DNA from: Pseudocolwellia sp049933045
GTDB lineage: Bacteria; Pseudomonadota; Gammaproteobacteria; Enterobacterales; Alteromonadaceae
NCBI RefSeq assembly: GCF_049933045.1
Contig: NZ_CP187926.1
Coordinates: 248,001-312,000 of the forward strand
Direction of reading: 5' to 3'
Length of the DNA stretch: 64,000 bases
Shown: piece after piece, positions 1-9,196 of the stretch
Layout: every line of letters begins with the position of its first letter
Numbering within the stretch: the stretch's first letter is position 1
Position numbers and translations under genes: made by a program
Notes under the pieces: model-generated
Told to the model about the DNA's origin: nothing
What the model saw: only the letters and a program-made list of their open reading frames with translations
Databases searched by the model: none

Positions 1-2
1 TA

Positions 3-722
3 GTTGCTTCAACTGTTATTTTGATTATCTGTTTTGGCTGTTCACAAACACGCGATACCTATAAACGATATTTAGTTGCCGCTTTTAAAGGCGAAACAAC
101 AACGTGTGATTTAATTCATAAAGAATTTTTACAAAACAAACAATTACCACAAATGGGATTTGGTCAAGCTTTAGTGTGGTTAAACTACCGTTATTTTATT
201 GCTGTTATGTTGTTCTTTGTGATTTTTGGTGCGCCAGGTGCTGTATTTTATCGTTTGCTAACCAGTCTAAATGAACGTTGCGTAACGCAAAGCAAAACAC
301 AAAATAACACCCAACAAACTACACAAGATATTAATAGCGAAGTTACACAGGATAATGAACCAGACATTACTCTAGAGGCTGATACTAAATCAGAAAACAC
401 GCACGTAGATGAAGAGTCTAATGTATGTATTTCTAGCAAAATACTCTTTGTAGCTGATTGGATACCAGTAAGAGTTATCGCTTTAGGTTATATGCTTGTT
501 GGTCATTTCTCAAAAGCTGTTCCTGTGTGGCTAGCTAACGTATTTGATTTAAATATGCCATCTTATGAAGTGTTAATTTCTGTAGCGCAAAAATCTGAAG
601 ATATTATGATTGAAACTGAAGATTGTTCTGCAGAACCTTGCTCTTTAGTTAGATTAGCTAAAAGAACGTTATTATTATGTTTAGCGTTTATTTCTATTTT
701 AATTCTTACCGGGGTTCTTTAA
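3..722 (+). CDS. ampE: AmpE-like inner-membrane protein, 5' part outside window
   Basis: The frame is open from the window edge, so the true start lies upstream and about 240 C-terminal codons are visible; E. coli AmpE is about 284 aa. Recognisable AmpE blocks are ALVWLNYRYFIAV near the middle and DWIPVRVIALGYMLVGHF later, with a final hydrophobic segment at the C-terminus. Between them is a polar Asn/Asp/Glu/Thr-rich insert absent from E. coli AmpE. AmpE is a polytopic inner-membrane protein linked with AmpD in beta-lactamase induction; its biochemical role is not well defined. Its position just before pdhR matches the ampDE-pdhR order known in enteric bacteria. Identity rests on motif memory and synteny. 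Confidence 0.8.
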   Translation, partial: VASTVILIICFGCSQTRDTYKRYLVAAFKGETTTCDLIHKEFLQNKQLPQMGFGQALVWLNYRYFIAVMLFFVIFGAPGAVFYRLLTSLNERCVTQSKTQNNTQQTTQDINSEVTQDNEPDITLEADTKSENTHVDEESNVCISSKILFVADWIPVRVIALGYMLVGHFSKAVPVWLANVFDLNMPSYEVLISVAQKSEDIMIETEDCSAEPCSLVRLAKRTLLLCLAFISILILTGVL

Positions 723-801
723 GCCTAATTAAATTTTGCTAGCTTAATATGAATAGAGCTTTTGTAGTTTTATTACATGCATGAGGATTATTTAGCCAAT
801 A

Positions 802-845
802 AACATTAGATGATTTTTTTAATAGATTATCTAATGTTCTTTTAG
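802..845 (+). terminator. Inverted repeat after ampE, possible terminator
   Basis: Perfect 10-bp arms (aacattagat at 802-811, atctaatgtt at 829-838) are followed by a short T-rich stretch. It lies between ampE and pdhR. The T-run is weak, so termination is likely but not certain. The rest of 723-1088 is AT-rich and holds the pdhR promoter and operator. Confidence 0.4.
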
Positions 846-960
846 TAAATGTGTTTCAAATGATTATAATTAAAGGTTTTTATTTTGTTTTTAACGGTCG
901 TTAACGATGAATTTAAACACTTGTTTTAAGCTTTGACTCTAAAGTTTTCCTTGGAAAATG

Positions 961-988
961 TTGTAAATTAAACTATGTTACGTATACA
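961..988 (+). promoter_or_regulatory. Candidate sigma70 promoter of pdhR
   Basis: TTGTAA (961-966) and TATACA (983-988) are separated by 16 bp. The predicted start near 995 places the PdhR operator about 30 bp downstream, a repressing position like that known for E. coli pdhR. This is inferred from consensus only. Confidence 0.45.
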
Positions 989-1024
989 AAACCACTAAGT
1001 TTTGTTATTTTTACACCAAAATAT

Positions 1025-1041
1025 CAATGGTAAGACCAATT
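1025..1041 (+). promoter_or_regulatory. PdhR operator
   Basis: The sequence caatggtaagaccaatt is an imperfect palindrome (ATGGT-aag-ACCAAT). It is nearly identical to the E. coli PdhR box upstream of pdhR (ATTGGTnnnACCAAT). It lies 48 bp before the pdhR start, so autoregulation and pyruvate-responsive control of the operon are expected. Confidence 0.85.
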
Positions 1042-1088
1042 TACCAAGGTTTTTTAAAGTCTGTTAGGTCGTAGAGGTAGTAAGCAAA

Positions 1089-1862
1089 ATGTCGTATAGC
1101 GGTTTAATAAAAACAGTAAAGCAACCTAAGTTGTCTGATGTAATTCAAGAGCAGTTGGAAACAATGATACTTGAAGGTAGCTTACAGGCAGGTGAAAAAT
1201 TATTACCTGAGCGTGAACTTGCTAAACAATTTGAAGTATCGCGTCCATCATTAAGAGAAGCGATACAAAAGCTAGAAGCAAAAAAACTAGTAGTACGTAA
1301 GCAAGGTGGCGGAACCTTTGTTAGCCAAAGTATACTAAGTGGGTTGTCAGATCCACTTTTTGAGTTAATGGCGCAAAGTAATGAGTCGCAATTTGATTTA
1401 TTAGAATTTAGGCATGGCATAGAAGGTATGGCTTCATACTATGCTGCAATGCGTGGTACAGCAGCTGATTTTAATGAGATTCAAAATAAACACGATAACA
1501 TTGGTAACGCACAGCTAGAGAACGACTATAAGTTAGAAGCTAACGCGGTTTATGATTTTTATTTGGCAATATGTGCAGCTTCGCATAATGCGATTATTTT
1601 ACATTTATCGCGCAGTATGAAAGCTTTGTTAGTAGATAATATAGAAAAGAATTTAACAATGATGGCTAAACGGCCTGATATTTTCTCTCAAAATACTGAT
1701 TACCGAAAGAATTTATTAGAAGCTATAGTTAGCGGTAAACCTCAGAGAGCTTGGGGTGCTAGCCATAGTCATTTAGCCTTTATTGAAGAAGTTTTGTTGA
1801 AGCTTACACAGGAAAATAGTCGTGTAGAGCGTTCAATGAGACGGATGCAACGTAAAACATAG
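1089..1862 (+). CDS. pdhR: PdhR, GntR-family repressor of pyruvate dehydrogenase
   Basis: This 257-aa protein has an N-terminal GntR winged HTH (about residues 10-80, with the typical LPPERELA-like LLPERELAKQF and SRPSLREAIQKLE) and a C-terminal FadR-type all-helical ligand domain. Length matches E. coli PdhR (254 aa). PdhR represses pdhR-aceEF-lpd and related genes until pyruvate binds. It precedes aceE by 139 bp and has its own operator upstream. Gene order and operator together make the assignment firm. Confidence 0.93.
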   Translation: MSYSGLIKTVKQPKLSDVIQEQLETMILEGSLQAGEKLLPERELAKQFEVSRPSLREAIQKLEAKKLVVRKQGGGTFVSQSILSGLSDPLFELMAQSNESQFDLLEFRHGIEGMASYYAAMRGTAADFNEIQNKHDNIGNAQLENDYKLEANAVYDFYLAICAASHNAIILHLSRSMKALLVDNIEKNLTMMAKRPDIFSQNTDYRKNLLEAIVSGKPQRAWGASHSHLAFIEEVLLKLTQENSRVERSMRRMQRKT

Positions 1863-1952
1863 GCTTATAGTCTATACATTATTATTAAAGGTTAACTTCC
1901 TTTAATTGTTTAAGTAATTTTTAAGTAAATTTAACTATTTAACTTTAATCCC

Positions 1953-1976
1953 AAAGCCACATTATAAAGTGGCTTT
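1953..1976 (+). promoter_or_regulatory. Hairpin between pdhR and aceE
   Basis: Arms aaagccac (1953-1960) and gtggcttt (1969-1976) with an 8-nt loop lie 25 bp before the aceE start codon. There is no long T-run. It may act as a partial terminator or an mRNA processing or stability element separating low regulator expression from high aceEF expression. Confidence 0.45.
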
Positions 1977-2001
1977 AATAACATTTGGAGACTAAGTAAT
2001 T

Positions 2002-4686
2002 ATGTCTGAGCTCCCGAAAATTGATATTGATTCTTTAGAAACGCAAGAATGGTTAGAATCAATGGAGTCTGTATTAGAAAATGAAGGGCCTGAGCGCGCT
2101 CATTATCTATTGGAAAAATTAATCGATAGTGCACGTCGTAGCGGTACACATTTACCGTTTGATGCTAAAACAGCATACGTAAACACTATTCCTCCTGGGC
2201 AAGAACCACATATGCCTGCAGACCAAACTCTTGAATCGCGCATTCGTGCTGCAATTCGTTGGAATGCTTTAGTACTTGTATTACGTGCTTCAAAGAAAGA
2301 TTTAGACTTAGGTGGTCACATTGGTAGTTTCGCTTCTTCAGCGACACTTTACGATGTAGGTTTTAACCACTTTTTCAAAGCAGCTTCAGAGAAAGACGGC
2401 GGCGATTTCATTTTCGCACAAGGTCATATTTCTCCAGGTATTTACGGTCGCGCATTTTTAGAAGGTCGTTTAACTGAGAAGCAAATGAATAACTTCCGTC
2501 AAGAGTGTGATGGCGAAGGTTTATCGTCATACCCGCATCCTCATTTGATGAAAGATTTCTGGCAGTTTCCTACAGTTTCTATGGGCTTAGGTCCATTACA
2601 AGCTATCTATACTGCTCGTTTCTTAAAATATCTTACAGACCGTGGAATTAAAGATTGTTCAGGTCAACGCGTATATTGTTACTTAGGTGACGGTGAAACT
2701 GATGAGCCTGAATCATTAGGTGCTATTGGTTTAGCTTCACGTGAAGGTTTAGACAACTTATGTTTTGTTGTTAACTGTAACTTACAGCGTTTAGATGGAC
2801 CAGTACGTGGTAACGGAAAAATCATTCAAGAACTTGAAGGTACATTCCGTGGCGCAGGTTGGGAAGTTGTTAAAGTTATTTGGGGTTCATACTGGGATGC
2901 ATTAATCGCCCGTGATACGTCAGGTAAACTTTTACAACTTATGGAAGAAACGGTTGATGGTGAATACCAAAACTGTAAAGCGAAAGGTGGTAAATACACG
3001 CGCGAAAACTTCTTCAATAAATATCCTGAAACAGCTGCATTAGTGGCTAATATGTCTGATGAAGACATTTACCGCTTAAACCGTGGTGGACATGATCCGG
3101 TTAAAGTTTACGCTGCTTACAAAAAGGCAATGGAAACTAAAGGTCGTCCTACCGTTATCCTTGCTAAAACAGTTAAAGGTTTTGGTTTAGGTGCATCAGG
3201 CGAAGCGCAAAACGTTGCACATAACGTGAAGAAAATGGACGTTGAATCTATCAAGAAGTATCGTGATCGTTTCAATATGCCTATCGCTGATGATCAAATT
3301 GAAGATTTACCTTTCTACAAATTCCCAGAAGATAGCCCTGAATACTTATACATGAAAGCTCGTCGTGAAGCCTTAGGTGGTTCATTACCTGCACGTCGTG
3401 AACAAGCTGAAGAACAATTAGAAATGCCTGCATTGAAAATATTCGATGCTATTTTGAAAGGTTCTGGTGAACGTGAAGTTTCATCAACCATGACGTTTGT
3501 TCGTGTATTAAATGCAGTTTTAAAAGATAAGAAAATTGGTAAGCGCGTTGTGCCAATTATACCTGATGAAGCTCGTACATTTGGTATGGAAGGCTTATTC
3601 CGTCAAGTAGGTATTTACGCAAGTGAAGGACAAAAATACGTTCCTCAAGATGCTGACCAAGTTGCTTACTACCGTGAAGACAAGAAAGGTCAAGTATTAC
3701 AAGAAGGTATCAACGAATTAGGTGCAATGGCATCTTGGGTTGCTTCTGGTACGTCTTACTCTACTTGTAACGCGACAACTATCCCGTTTTACATCTACTA
3801 CTCAATGTTTGGTTTCCAACGTGTTGGTGATTTAGCATGGGCAGCTGGCGATAGCCAAGCACGTGGTTTCTTATTAGGTGCTACTGCTGGTCGTACAACC
3901 CTTAACGGTGAAGGTTTACAACATCAAGATGGACATTCACATGTTCAAGCTAACTTGATCCCGAACTGTGTAACTTACGATCCAACGTACGGTTACGAAG
4001 TTGCTGTTATTGTTCAAGACGGTTTACGTCGCATGTACGGTGAGAACGAGAATGTTTTCTACTACATGACATTAATGAATGAAAACTATAAGCATCCAGC
4101 AATGCCTGAAGGCGCTGAGGGTGATCAAGTTGCTAAAGATATCATTAAAGGTATTTATAAGCTTGAACGTGTTGAAGCTAAAAAAGCTAAAGCAAATGTT
4201 CAATTAATGGGTTCAGGTACTATCTTAAATGAAGTACGTAAAGCGGCTCAAATTCTTTCGAAAGATTACAACGTTTCAAGTGACGTTTACTCAGTAACTT
4301 CATTCAACGAGTTAGCTCGTGAAGGTCAAGAAGTTACACGTTGGAATATGCTTAACCCTGAAGCGGCACAAAAGTCTGCTCATATCGCTAGTGTAATCAC
4401 TAAAGAAGCGGGTCCAGCAATTGCTGCAACTGATTATGTTAAATCATACTCAGATCAAGTTCGTGCATTTATTGACACTGACTACCGTTGTTTAGGTACT
4501 GATGGTTTCGGTCGTAGTGATAGCCGTGCTAACTTACGTACGCATTTCGAAGTTAATGCTAGCTACATTGTTGTTGCTTCATTATTCGAATTAGCAAGCC
4601 GTGGCGAAGTAGAAAGAAGTGTTGTAACTGAAGCGATTAAACGCTTTAACATTGACACAGATAAACTTAACCCACTTTACGCGTAA
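2002..4686 (+). CDS. aceE: Pyruvate dehydrogenase E1 component
   Basis: This 894-aa homodimeric-type E1 matches E. coli AceE (887 aa). It catalyses thiamine-diphosphate-dependent decarboxylation of pyruvate and acetylates the lipoyl group of AceF. The ThDP motif is seen at about residues 230-263 (GDGETDEPES ... VVNCNLQ), and the typical AceE blocks GHIGSFASSATLYDVGFNHFF and GRTTLNGEGLQHQDGHSH are present. The start ATG follows a good Shine-Dalgarno (ttggagactaagtaattATG). It lies in the operon with aceF 26 bp downstream. Confidence 0.97.
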   Translation: MSELPKIDIDSLETQEWLESMESVLENEGPERAHYLLEKLIDSARRSGTHLPFDAKTAYVNTIPPGQEPHMPADQTLESRIRAAIRWNALVLVLRASKKDLDLGGHIGSFASSATLYDVGFNHFFKAASEKDGGDFIFAQGHISPGIYGRAFLEGRLTEKQMNNFRQECDGEGLSSYPHPHLMKDFWQFPTVSMGLGPLQAIYTARFLKYLTDRGIKDCSGQRVYCYLGDGETDEPESLGAIGLASREGLDNLCFVVNCNLQRLDGPVRGNGKIIQELEGTFRGAGWEVVKVIWGSYWDALIARDTSGKLLQLMEETVDGEYQNCKAKGGKYTRENFFNKYPETAALVANMSDEDIYRLNRGGHDPVKVYAAYKKAMETKGRPTVILAKTVKGFGLGASGEAQNVAHNVKKMDVESIKKYRDRFNMPIADDQIEDLPFYKFPEDSPEYLYMKARREALGGSLPARREQAEEQLEMPALKIFDAILKGSGEREVSSTMTFVRVLNAVLKDKKIGKRVVPIIPDEARTFGMEGLFRQVGIYASEGQKYVPQDADQVAYYREDKKGQVLQEGINELGAMASWVASGTSYSTCNATTIPFYIYYSMFGFQRVGDLAWAAGDSQARGFLLGATAGRTTLNGEGLQHQDGHSHVQANLIPNCVTYDPTYGYEVAVIVQDGLRRMYGENENVFYYMTLMNENYKHPAMPEGAEGDQVAKDIIKGIYKLERVEAKKAKANVQLMGSGTILNEVRKAAQILSKDYNVSSDVYSVTSFNELAREGQEVTRWNMLNPEAAQKSAHIASVITKEAGPAIAATDYVKSYSDQVRAFIDTDYRCLGTDGFGRSDSRANLRTHFEVNASYIVVASLFELASRGEVERSVVTEAIKRFNIDTDKLNPLYA

Positions 4687-4712
4687 TAGTGACTAGAGAA
4701 GGAATCAAATAA

Positions 4713-6707
4713 ATGTCTGATATTCAAAAAATTCTAGTCCCTGATGTTGGCGGCGAAGAAGTTGAGATTATTGAAATTTGTGTTGCTGTTGGCGATACAC
4801 TAGAAGCTGATGAAGGTATTGTGACTGTTGAAACTGATAAAGCTTCAATGGATATTCCAGCACCTTTTGCTGGAATACTATCGAGTCTTTCAGTATCTGT
4901 TGGCGACAAAATTAAAGAAGGCGACGTAATCGGTGAATTAAAAGCGTCAGGTGCAGAGGCTTCGGCTGAAGCTCCTGTAGCTGAAGCACCAGCGGCACCT
5001 GTAGCAGAAACGCCTGCTGCTGTTGCACCGTCGGCTCCTACAGCTCCTGTTAATAACGCTGTAGAGAGTGGCGCAAGTGAGATAATTGACATTGCCGTAC
5101 CTGATATAGGTGAAGATGGCGAAGTTGACGTTATTGACGTACTTGTTGCTGTTGGCGATGTAATTGAAGCTGAAGATGGCTTAATTACATTAGAAACAGA
5201 TAAAGCAACAATGGATGTACCGTCTACTCATGCTGGAACCGTCAAAGAGGTTTTTATCTCAAATGGCGATAAAGTTAAAGAAGGTACGCTTGTTATTAAA
5301 TTAGAAACTGCTGGCGGAGCTGTTGTTACTGAAACAGCACCGGCTGCAGAAGCAACTCCTGTTGCACAGGCTCCAGTAGCTCAAGCTGCTGCTCCTGTTG
5401 CCACTGAAAGTGCAATTATTGATATTCTTGTTCCTGATATTGGTGAAGACGGCGAAGTTGATATTATTGACGTACTTGTTGCTGTTGGTGACGAAATTAA
5501 TGAAGAAGACGGCTTAATTACGCTAGAAACAGATAAAGCTACTATGGACGTACCATCAACTCATGCTGGTACAGTTAAAGAAGTTTTAGTGTCAACTGGT
5601 GGTAAAGTTAAGCAAGGTACTTTAGTTATTAAGCTTGAAACAAGTAGTGGTGCTCCTATTGCTCCAGTACCTGTTGAAACACCTGCAGTTATTTCTGCAC
5701 CTGTTACAGCACCAGCAACTAAAGCTAAAGCTGCTCCAGTTCCACATCACCCTCAAGCGGGTACTCATAAAGCGGTAGGCGTTATTTACACTTCTCCTTC
5801 TATCCGTAGAGTTGCACGTGAGTTTGGTGTTGATTTAACCTTAGTTAAAGGTACTGGTCGTAAAGGTCGTATTTTGAAAGAAGATGTTCAATCATATGTT
5901 AAATATGAATTGTCACGTCCGAAAGCTAATGCGGGTAGTTCAGTTTCAAAAGGTGAAGGCGGATTACAAGTTGTAAGTGCTAAAGCTATCGATTTCTCTA
6001 AATTTGGTGAGATTGAAACAAAAGCTTTAACACGTATACAAAAAATATCTGGTCCATTTTTACATCGCAACTGGGTAACAATTCCACACGTTACTCAATT
6101 TGATGAAGCTGATATTACAAACGTTGAAGCATTTCGTAAGGAACAAAATGTTGTATGTGAAAAGCAAAAACTTGGTTTTAAAATTACACCACTAGTATTT
6201 GTTTTAAAGGCAGCAGCAGACGCTTTACGTGCATATCCAACATTCAACTCTAGCTTAAGTGAAGATGGCGAAAGCTTGATCCTTAAGAAATATATCCATA
6301 TTGGTGTTGCAGTAGATACACCAAACGGACTTGTTGTTCCTGTTGTACGTGATGTAGACAAAAAAGGTATTTACGAATTATCTCGTGAGCTTTTAGAAAT
6401 CAGCATTAAAGCACGTGATGGTAAACTTAAAGCTGCAGATATGCAGGGCGGTTGTTTTACTATTTCTAGTTTAGGCGGCATTGGTGGTACAGCATTTACA
6501 CCAATCGTTAACGCACCTGAGGTTGCTATTTTAGGTGTATCTAAATCTGAAATGAAACCTAAGTGGAATGGTAAAGACTTTGATGCTCGCTTAATGTTGC
6601 CACTATCAATGTCTTACGATCATCGTGTAATTGATGGCGCACTTGCAGCACGTTTTACTGTGCATTTAGCTGGTGTGATGTCAGACATTAGAAAGCTTGT
6701 TTTATAA
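4713..6707 (+). CDS. aceF: Dihydrolipoamide acetyltransferase, PDH E2, three lipoyl domains
   Basis: This 664-aa E2 has three lipoyl domains with lipoylated lysines at K43, K164 and K275 (DKASMD, DKATMD, DKATMD). They are joined by Ala/Pro/Val-rich flexible linkers. An E3-binding domain follows at about 358-395 (TSPSIRRVAREFGVDL) and then the acetyltransferase domain with the catalytic motif HRVIDG at 637-642. Three lipoyl domains is the E. coli-type arrangement. The second and third domains are nearly identical over long stretches, indicating a recent duplication or homogenisation. It forms the core of the complex that passes the acetyl group to CoA. Confidence 0.97.
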   Translation: MSDIQKILVPDVGGEEVEIIEICVAVGDTLEADEGIVTVETDKASMDIPAPFAGILSSLSVSVGDKIKEGDVIGELKASGAEASAEAPVAEAPAAPVAETPAAVAPSAPTAPVNNAVESGASEIIDIAVPDIGEDGEVDVIDVLVAVGDVIEAEDGLITLETDKATMDVPSTHAGTVKEVFISNGDKVKEGTLVIKLETAGGAVVTETAPAAEATPVAQAPVAQAAAPVATESAIIDILVPDIGEDGEVDIIDVLVAVGDEINEEDGLITLETDKATMDVPSTHAGTVKEVLVSTGGKVKQGTLVIKLETSSGAPIAPVPVETPAVISAPVTAPATKAKAAPVPHHPQAGTHKAVGVIYTSPSIRRVAREFGVDLTLVKGTGRKGRILKEDVQSYVKYELSRPKANAGSSVSKGEGGLQVVSAKAIDFSKFGEIETKALTRIQKISGPFLHRNWVTIPHVTQFDEADITNVEAFRKEQNVVCEKQKLGFKITPLVFVLKAAADALRAYPTFNSSLSEDGESLILKKYIHIGVAVDTPNGLVVPVVRDVDKKGIYELSRELLEISIKARDGKLKAADMQGGCFTISSLGGIGGTAFTPIVNAPEVAILGVSKSEMKPKWNGKDFDARLMLPLSMSYDHRVIDGALAARFTVHLAGVMSDIRKLVL

Positions 6708-6746
6708 AATAAATATTTTATAGGTAGCAAGTATCTTAATGAATAA

Positions 6747-6800
6747 GTCGGTAAGTTAATGGTTCAGTATCATATACTGAAAGTTTTTATCTTTACCGAC
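6747..6800 (+). repeat. Nested inverted repeat between aceF and lpd
   Basis: Outer arms gtcggtaa (6747-6754) and ttaccgac (6793-6800) enclose perfect inner arms ttcagtat (6763-6770) and atactgaa (6774-6781) with a 3-nt loop. It sits in the 232-bp aceF-lpd gap. There is no T-run, so it is more likely an mRNA structure, a partial stop for aceEF transcripts, or a protein-binding site near an independent lpd promoter. No other gene is seen in 6708-6939. Confidence 0.6.
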
Positions 6801-6939
6801 ATTATCTTTCAGAAAAGATAGAGATTTTGGCAGAGTTTAAGTAGACTTCCTGTCAGAATTATAAAAATAAATTCTTTGTTGTGTTTATTAAACTTATTTA
6901 AACAACGCAATAAATATTCATACAAAATTTGAGGTTAGC

Positions 6940-8370
6940 ATGAGCAACGAAATTAAAACTCAAGTAGTAGTTTTAGGCGCAGGCCCTGGTGGTTATTCAG
7001 CAGCATTCCGCGCTGCAGATTTAGGTTTAGATGTAGTATTAGTTGAAAGTCGTGAAACACTTGGCGGTGTTTGTTTAAATGTTGGTTGTATTCCATCAAA
7101 AGCATTATTACACGTAGCTAAAGTAATTGATGATGCTGCTGCAATGGCATCTCACGGTGTTACATTCGGTAAGCCTGAAATTGATTTAGATAAGATCCGT
7201 GGCTGGAAAGAAAGTGTAATCGGTCAATTAACTGGTGGTTTAGGCGGAATGGCTAAAGCACGTAAAGTTACAACTGTTTACGGTTACGGTAAATTCACTA
7301 GCGATAAAACAATCGCTGTTGAAGGTAAAGACGGCACAACAACTATTACCTTTGATAATGCAATTATTGCTGCAGGTTCTTCAGTAGTTGATTTACCATT
7401 TATACCAACAGAAGATCCACGTGTTATCGATTCAACTGGCGCTCTAGAACTTCAAGACGTACCAGAAGAAATGTTAGTTCTTGGTGGTGGTATTATCGGT
7501 TTAGAAATGGGTACAGTATATAAAGCGTTAGGTTCTAACGTTTCAGTAGTTGAATTTGCTGACCAACTTGTACCTGCTGCTGATAAAGACATTGTTAAAG
7601 TTTACACTAACTATAACAAAGAAAAATTCAACATTATGTTGTCTACTAAAGTTGTTGCAGTTGATGCGAAAGACGATGGTTTATACGTAACATTTGAAGG
7701 TAAGAACGCTCCTGAAGGTCAGGTTCGTTACGACAAAATTTTAGTTGCTGTTGGGCGTAAGCCAAATGGTAACTTAGTAGACGCAGATAAAGCAGGCGTT
7801 AATGTTGATGAACGTGGTTTCATTAACGTGACTAACGAATTACGTACAAACGTAAATCACATCTTCGCTATTGGCGACGTAGTTGGTCAACCTATGCTTG
7901 CTCATAAAGCTGTTCATGAAGCTCATTGTGCTGCTGAAGTTATCTCAGGTAAGAAACATACATTCGAACCTCGTTGTATTCCTTCAATCGCTTATACTGA
8001 TCCAGAAATGGCTTGGGTTGGCGTTACAGAACGTGAAGCTAAAGAACAAGGCTTAAACATTGAAGTTGCTAACTTCCCTTGGGCTGCTTCTGGACGTGCT
8101 ATTGCTTCTGCACGTACTGAAGGTAAAACTAAGATGATCTTTGAGAAAGAAACTGGTCGTGTTCTTGGTGGTGCTATTGTTGGTATCAATGCTGGCGAAA
8201 TGCTTGGTGAAGTTTGTTTAGCGGTTGAAATGGGCGCTGATGCTGAAGATATTGGTTTAACTATTCATGCTCACCCAACGTTAAATGAATCAATTGGTTT
8301 AGCTGCAGAAATTTTTGAAGGTTCAATCACTGACTTACCAAATGCTAAAGCAGTTAAAAAGAAAAAATAA
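6940..8370 (+). CDS. lpd: Dihydrolipoamide dehydrogenase (E3)
   Basis: This 476-aa FAD flavoprotein reoxidises dihydrolipoamide with NAD+ for the pyruvate and 2-oxoglutarate dehydrogenase and glycine-cleavage systems. The FAD Rossmann motif GAGPGG is at 13-18, the redox disulfide is C45/C50 in CLNVGCIPSK, the NAD motif is GGGIIGLE in the middle, and the C-terminal His445/Glu450 pair is in HAHPTLNE. These positions agree with E. coli Lpd. It follows aceF after a 232-bp gap and may also use its own promoter. Confidence 0.97.
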   Translation: MSNEIKTQVVVLGAGPGGYSAAFRAADLGLDVVLVESRETLGGVCLNVGCIPSKALLHVAKVIDDAAAMASHGVTFGKPEIDLDKIRGWKESVIGQLTGGLGGMAKARKVTTVYGYGKFTSDKTIAVEGKDGTTTITFDNAIIAAGSSVVDLPFIPTEDPRVIDSTGALELQDVPEEMLVLGGGIIGLEMGTVYKALGSNVSVVEFADQLVPAADKDIVKVYTNYNKEKFNIMLSTKVVAVDAKDDGLYVTFEGKNAPEGQVRYDKILVAVGRKPNGNLVDADKAGVNVDERGFINVTNELRTNVNHIFAIGDVVGQPMLAHKAVHEAHCAAEVISGKKHTFEPRCIPSIAYTDPEMAWVGVTEREAKEQGLNIEVANFPWAASGRAIASARTEGKTKMIFEKETGRVLGGAIVGINAGEMLGEVCLAVEMGADAEDIGLTIHAHPTLNESIGLAAEIFEGSITDLPNAKAVKKKK

Positions 8371-8394
8371 TAACTGATTATTTTCGGTATTATA

Positions 8395-8418
8395 AAACCA
8401 GCTTCGGCTGGTTTTTTT
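8395..8418 (+). terminator. Rho-independent terminator of lpd
   Basis: A stem aaaccagc / gctggttt with a TTCG tetraloop is followed by a run of T. It lies 24 bp after the lpd stop and closes the pdh operon. Confidence 0.95.
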
Positions 8419-8440
8419 GTACAAGAATTAAAGGATTAAT

Positions 8441-9196
8441 ATGCCTAAATTAGGTCATTCAATTTCTATCGCTTTTATATTGAGTATGCTTTTATTAGGT
8501 TGTAGTAGTACACCTAAAACAGAGCAAGATAAATACAAAGAAATAGCAGACTCGTTTGCTCATAAAAGTCTTAAAACATTGTCAAAAAACACCATAAATC
8601 CCAGTTTATCCTTATATAACAAAGTTAAATCTGACGATGATCCTGAAATCAATCCTGCATATGTACATGCTTTAGCTTCTATTAGCTTTGCTCTTGTGGG
8701 TAACTCTAGATGGGCACTAGCTGAAGAAAATTTAGCTATTGATTCAGCAGATGAACCAGAAAGTAAGTATGTTAGCTATTCTGTTCTATCTATGGCTTTA
8801 CATAATAAAGGCTTGATGCAGCTCGGTGATGATTATTCTTTAAAGGCTAAGTTGCTTGAAGACGATAATTTAATAGATCATAAATATAATAAAAATAAAG
8901 TTATTCTATCTACTATTTTAGGGCTTAATGCAGTCAAAAATGGGGATGGAAAATCTGCAGAGTTGCTTTTTCAAAGTGTGGCTGAAAGAAGGGGAGTAGA
9001 GTGGCTACCAATTGTTGCTCACGGAACTGCAATGATTGTAGAAAACCCGTCCGTTTTCGTGATTAAAGATATTACTAAATTAATGACGCGTGATGATGTG
9101 TCATTGGAAGCGCGAAACAAATTAGCTCAATTGAGGGCTATCGCTAATGAGAATTTAAATCTCTTAGGGTTTTATTCCCCGCCGCTTGCGGCGTAA
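8441..9196 (+). CDS. Lipoprotein of unknown function, 3' end altered by an IS insertion
   Basis: The 251-aa product has a lipoprotein signal peptide with lipobox LLLGC (acylated Cys21). The mature part is helix-rich and TPR-like in feel (ALASISFALVGNSRWALAEENLAID), but no family is recognised. The last codons (SPPLAA) and the stop lie inside the palindromic left end of the downstream IS200-like element. The natural C-terminus therefore seems displaced: an in-frame open remnant of 52 codons lies on the far side of the element at 9707-9865. The encoded protein may be truncated but functional. It starts 22 bp after the lpd terminator. Confidence 0.7.
   Translation: MPKLGHSISIAFILSMLLLGCSSTPKTEQDKYKEIADSFAHKSLKTLSKNTINPSLSLYNKVKSDDDPEINPAYVHALASISFALVGNSRWALAEENLAIDSADEPESKYVSYSVLSMALHNKGLMQLGDDYSLKAKLLEDDNLIDHKYNKNKVILSTILGLNAVKNGDGKSAELLFQSVAERRGVEWLPIVAHGTAMIVENPSVFVIKDITKLMTRDDVSLEARNKLAQLRAIANENLNLLGFYSPPLAA

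Noticed and set aside
4724..5092. 122-codon minus-strand frame rich in Ala/Thr/Ser
   Set aside because: It is the antisense shadow of the repeated Ala/Pro linkers and lipoyl domains of aceF.
8395..8418. Possible riboswitch or attenuator in front of the lipoprotein gene
   Set aside because: The stem with TTCG loop and T-run directly follows lpd and is a plain terminator.
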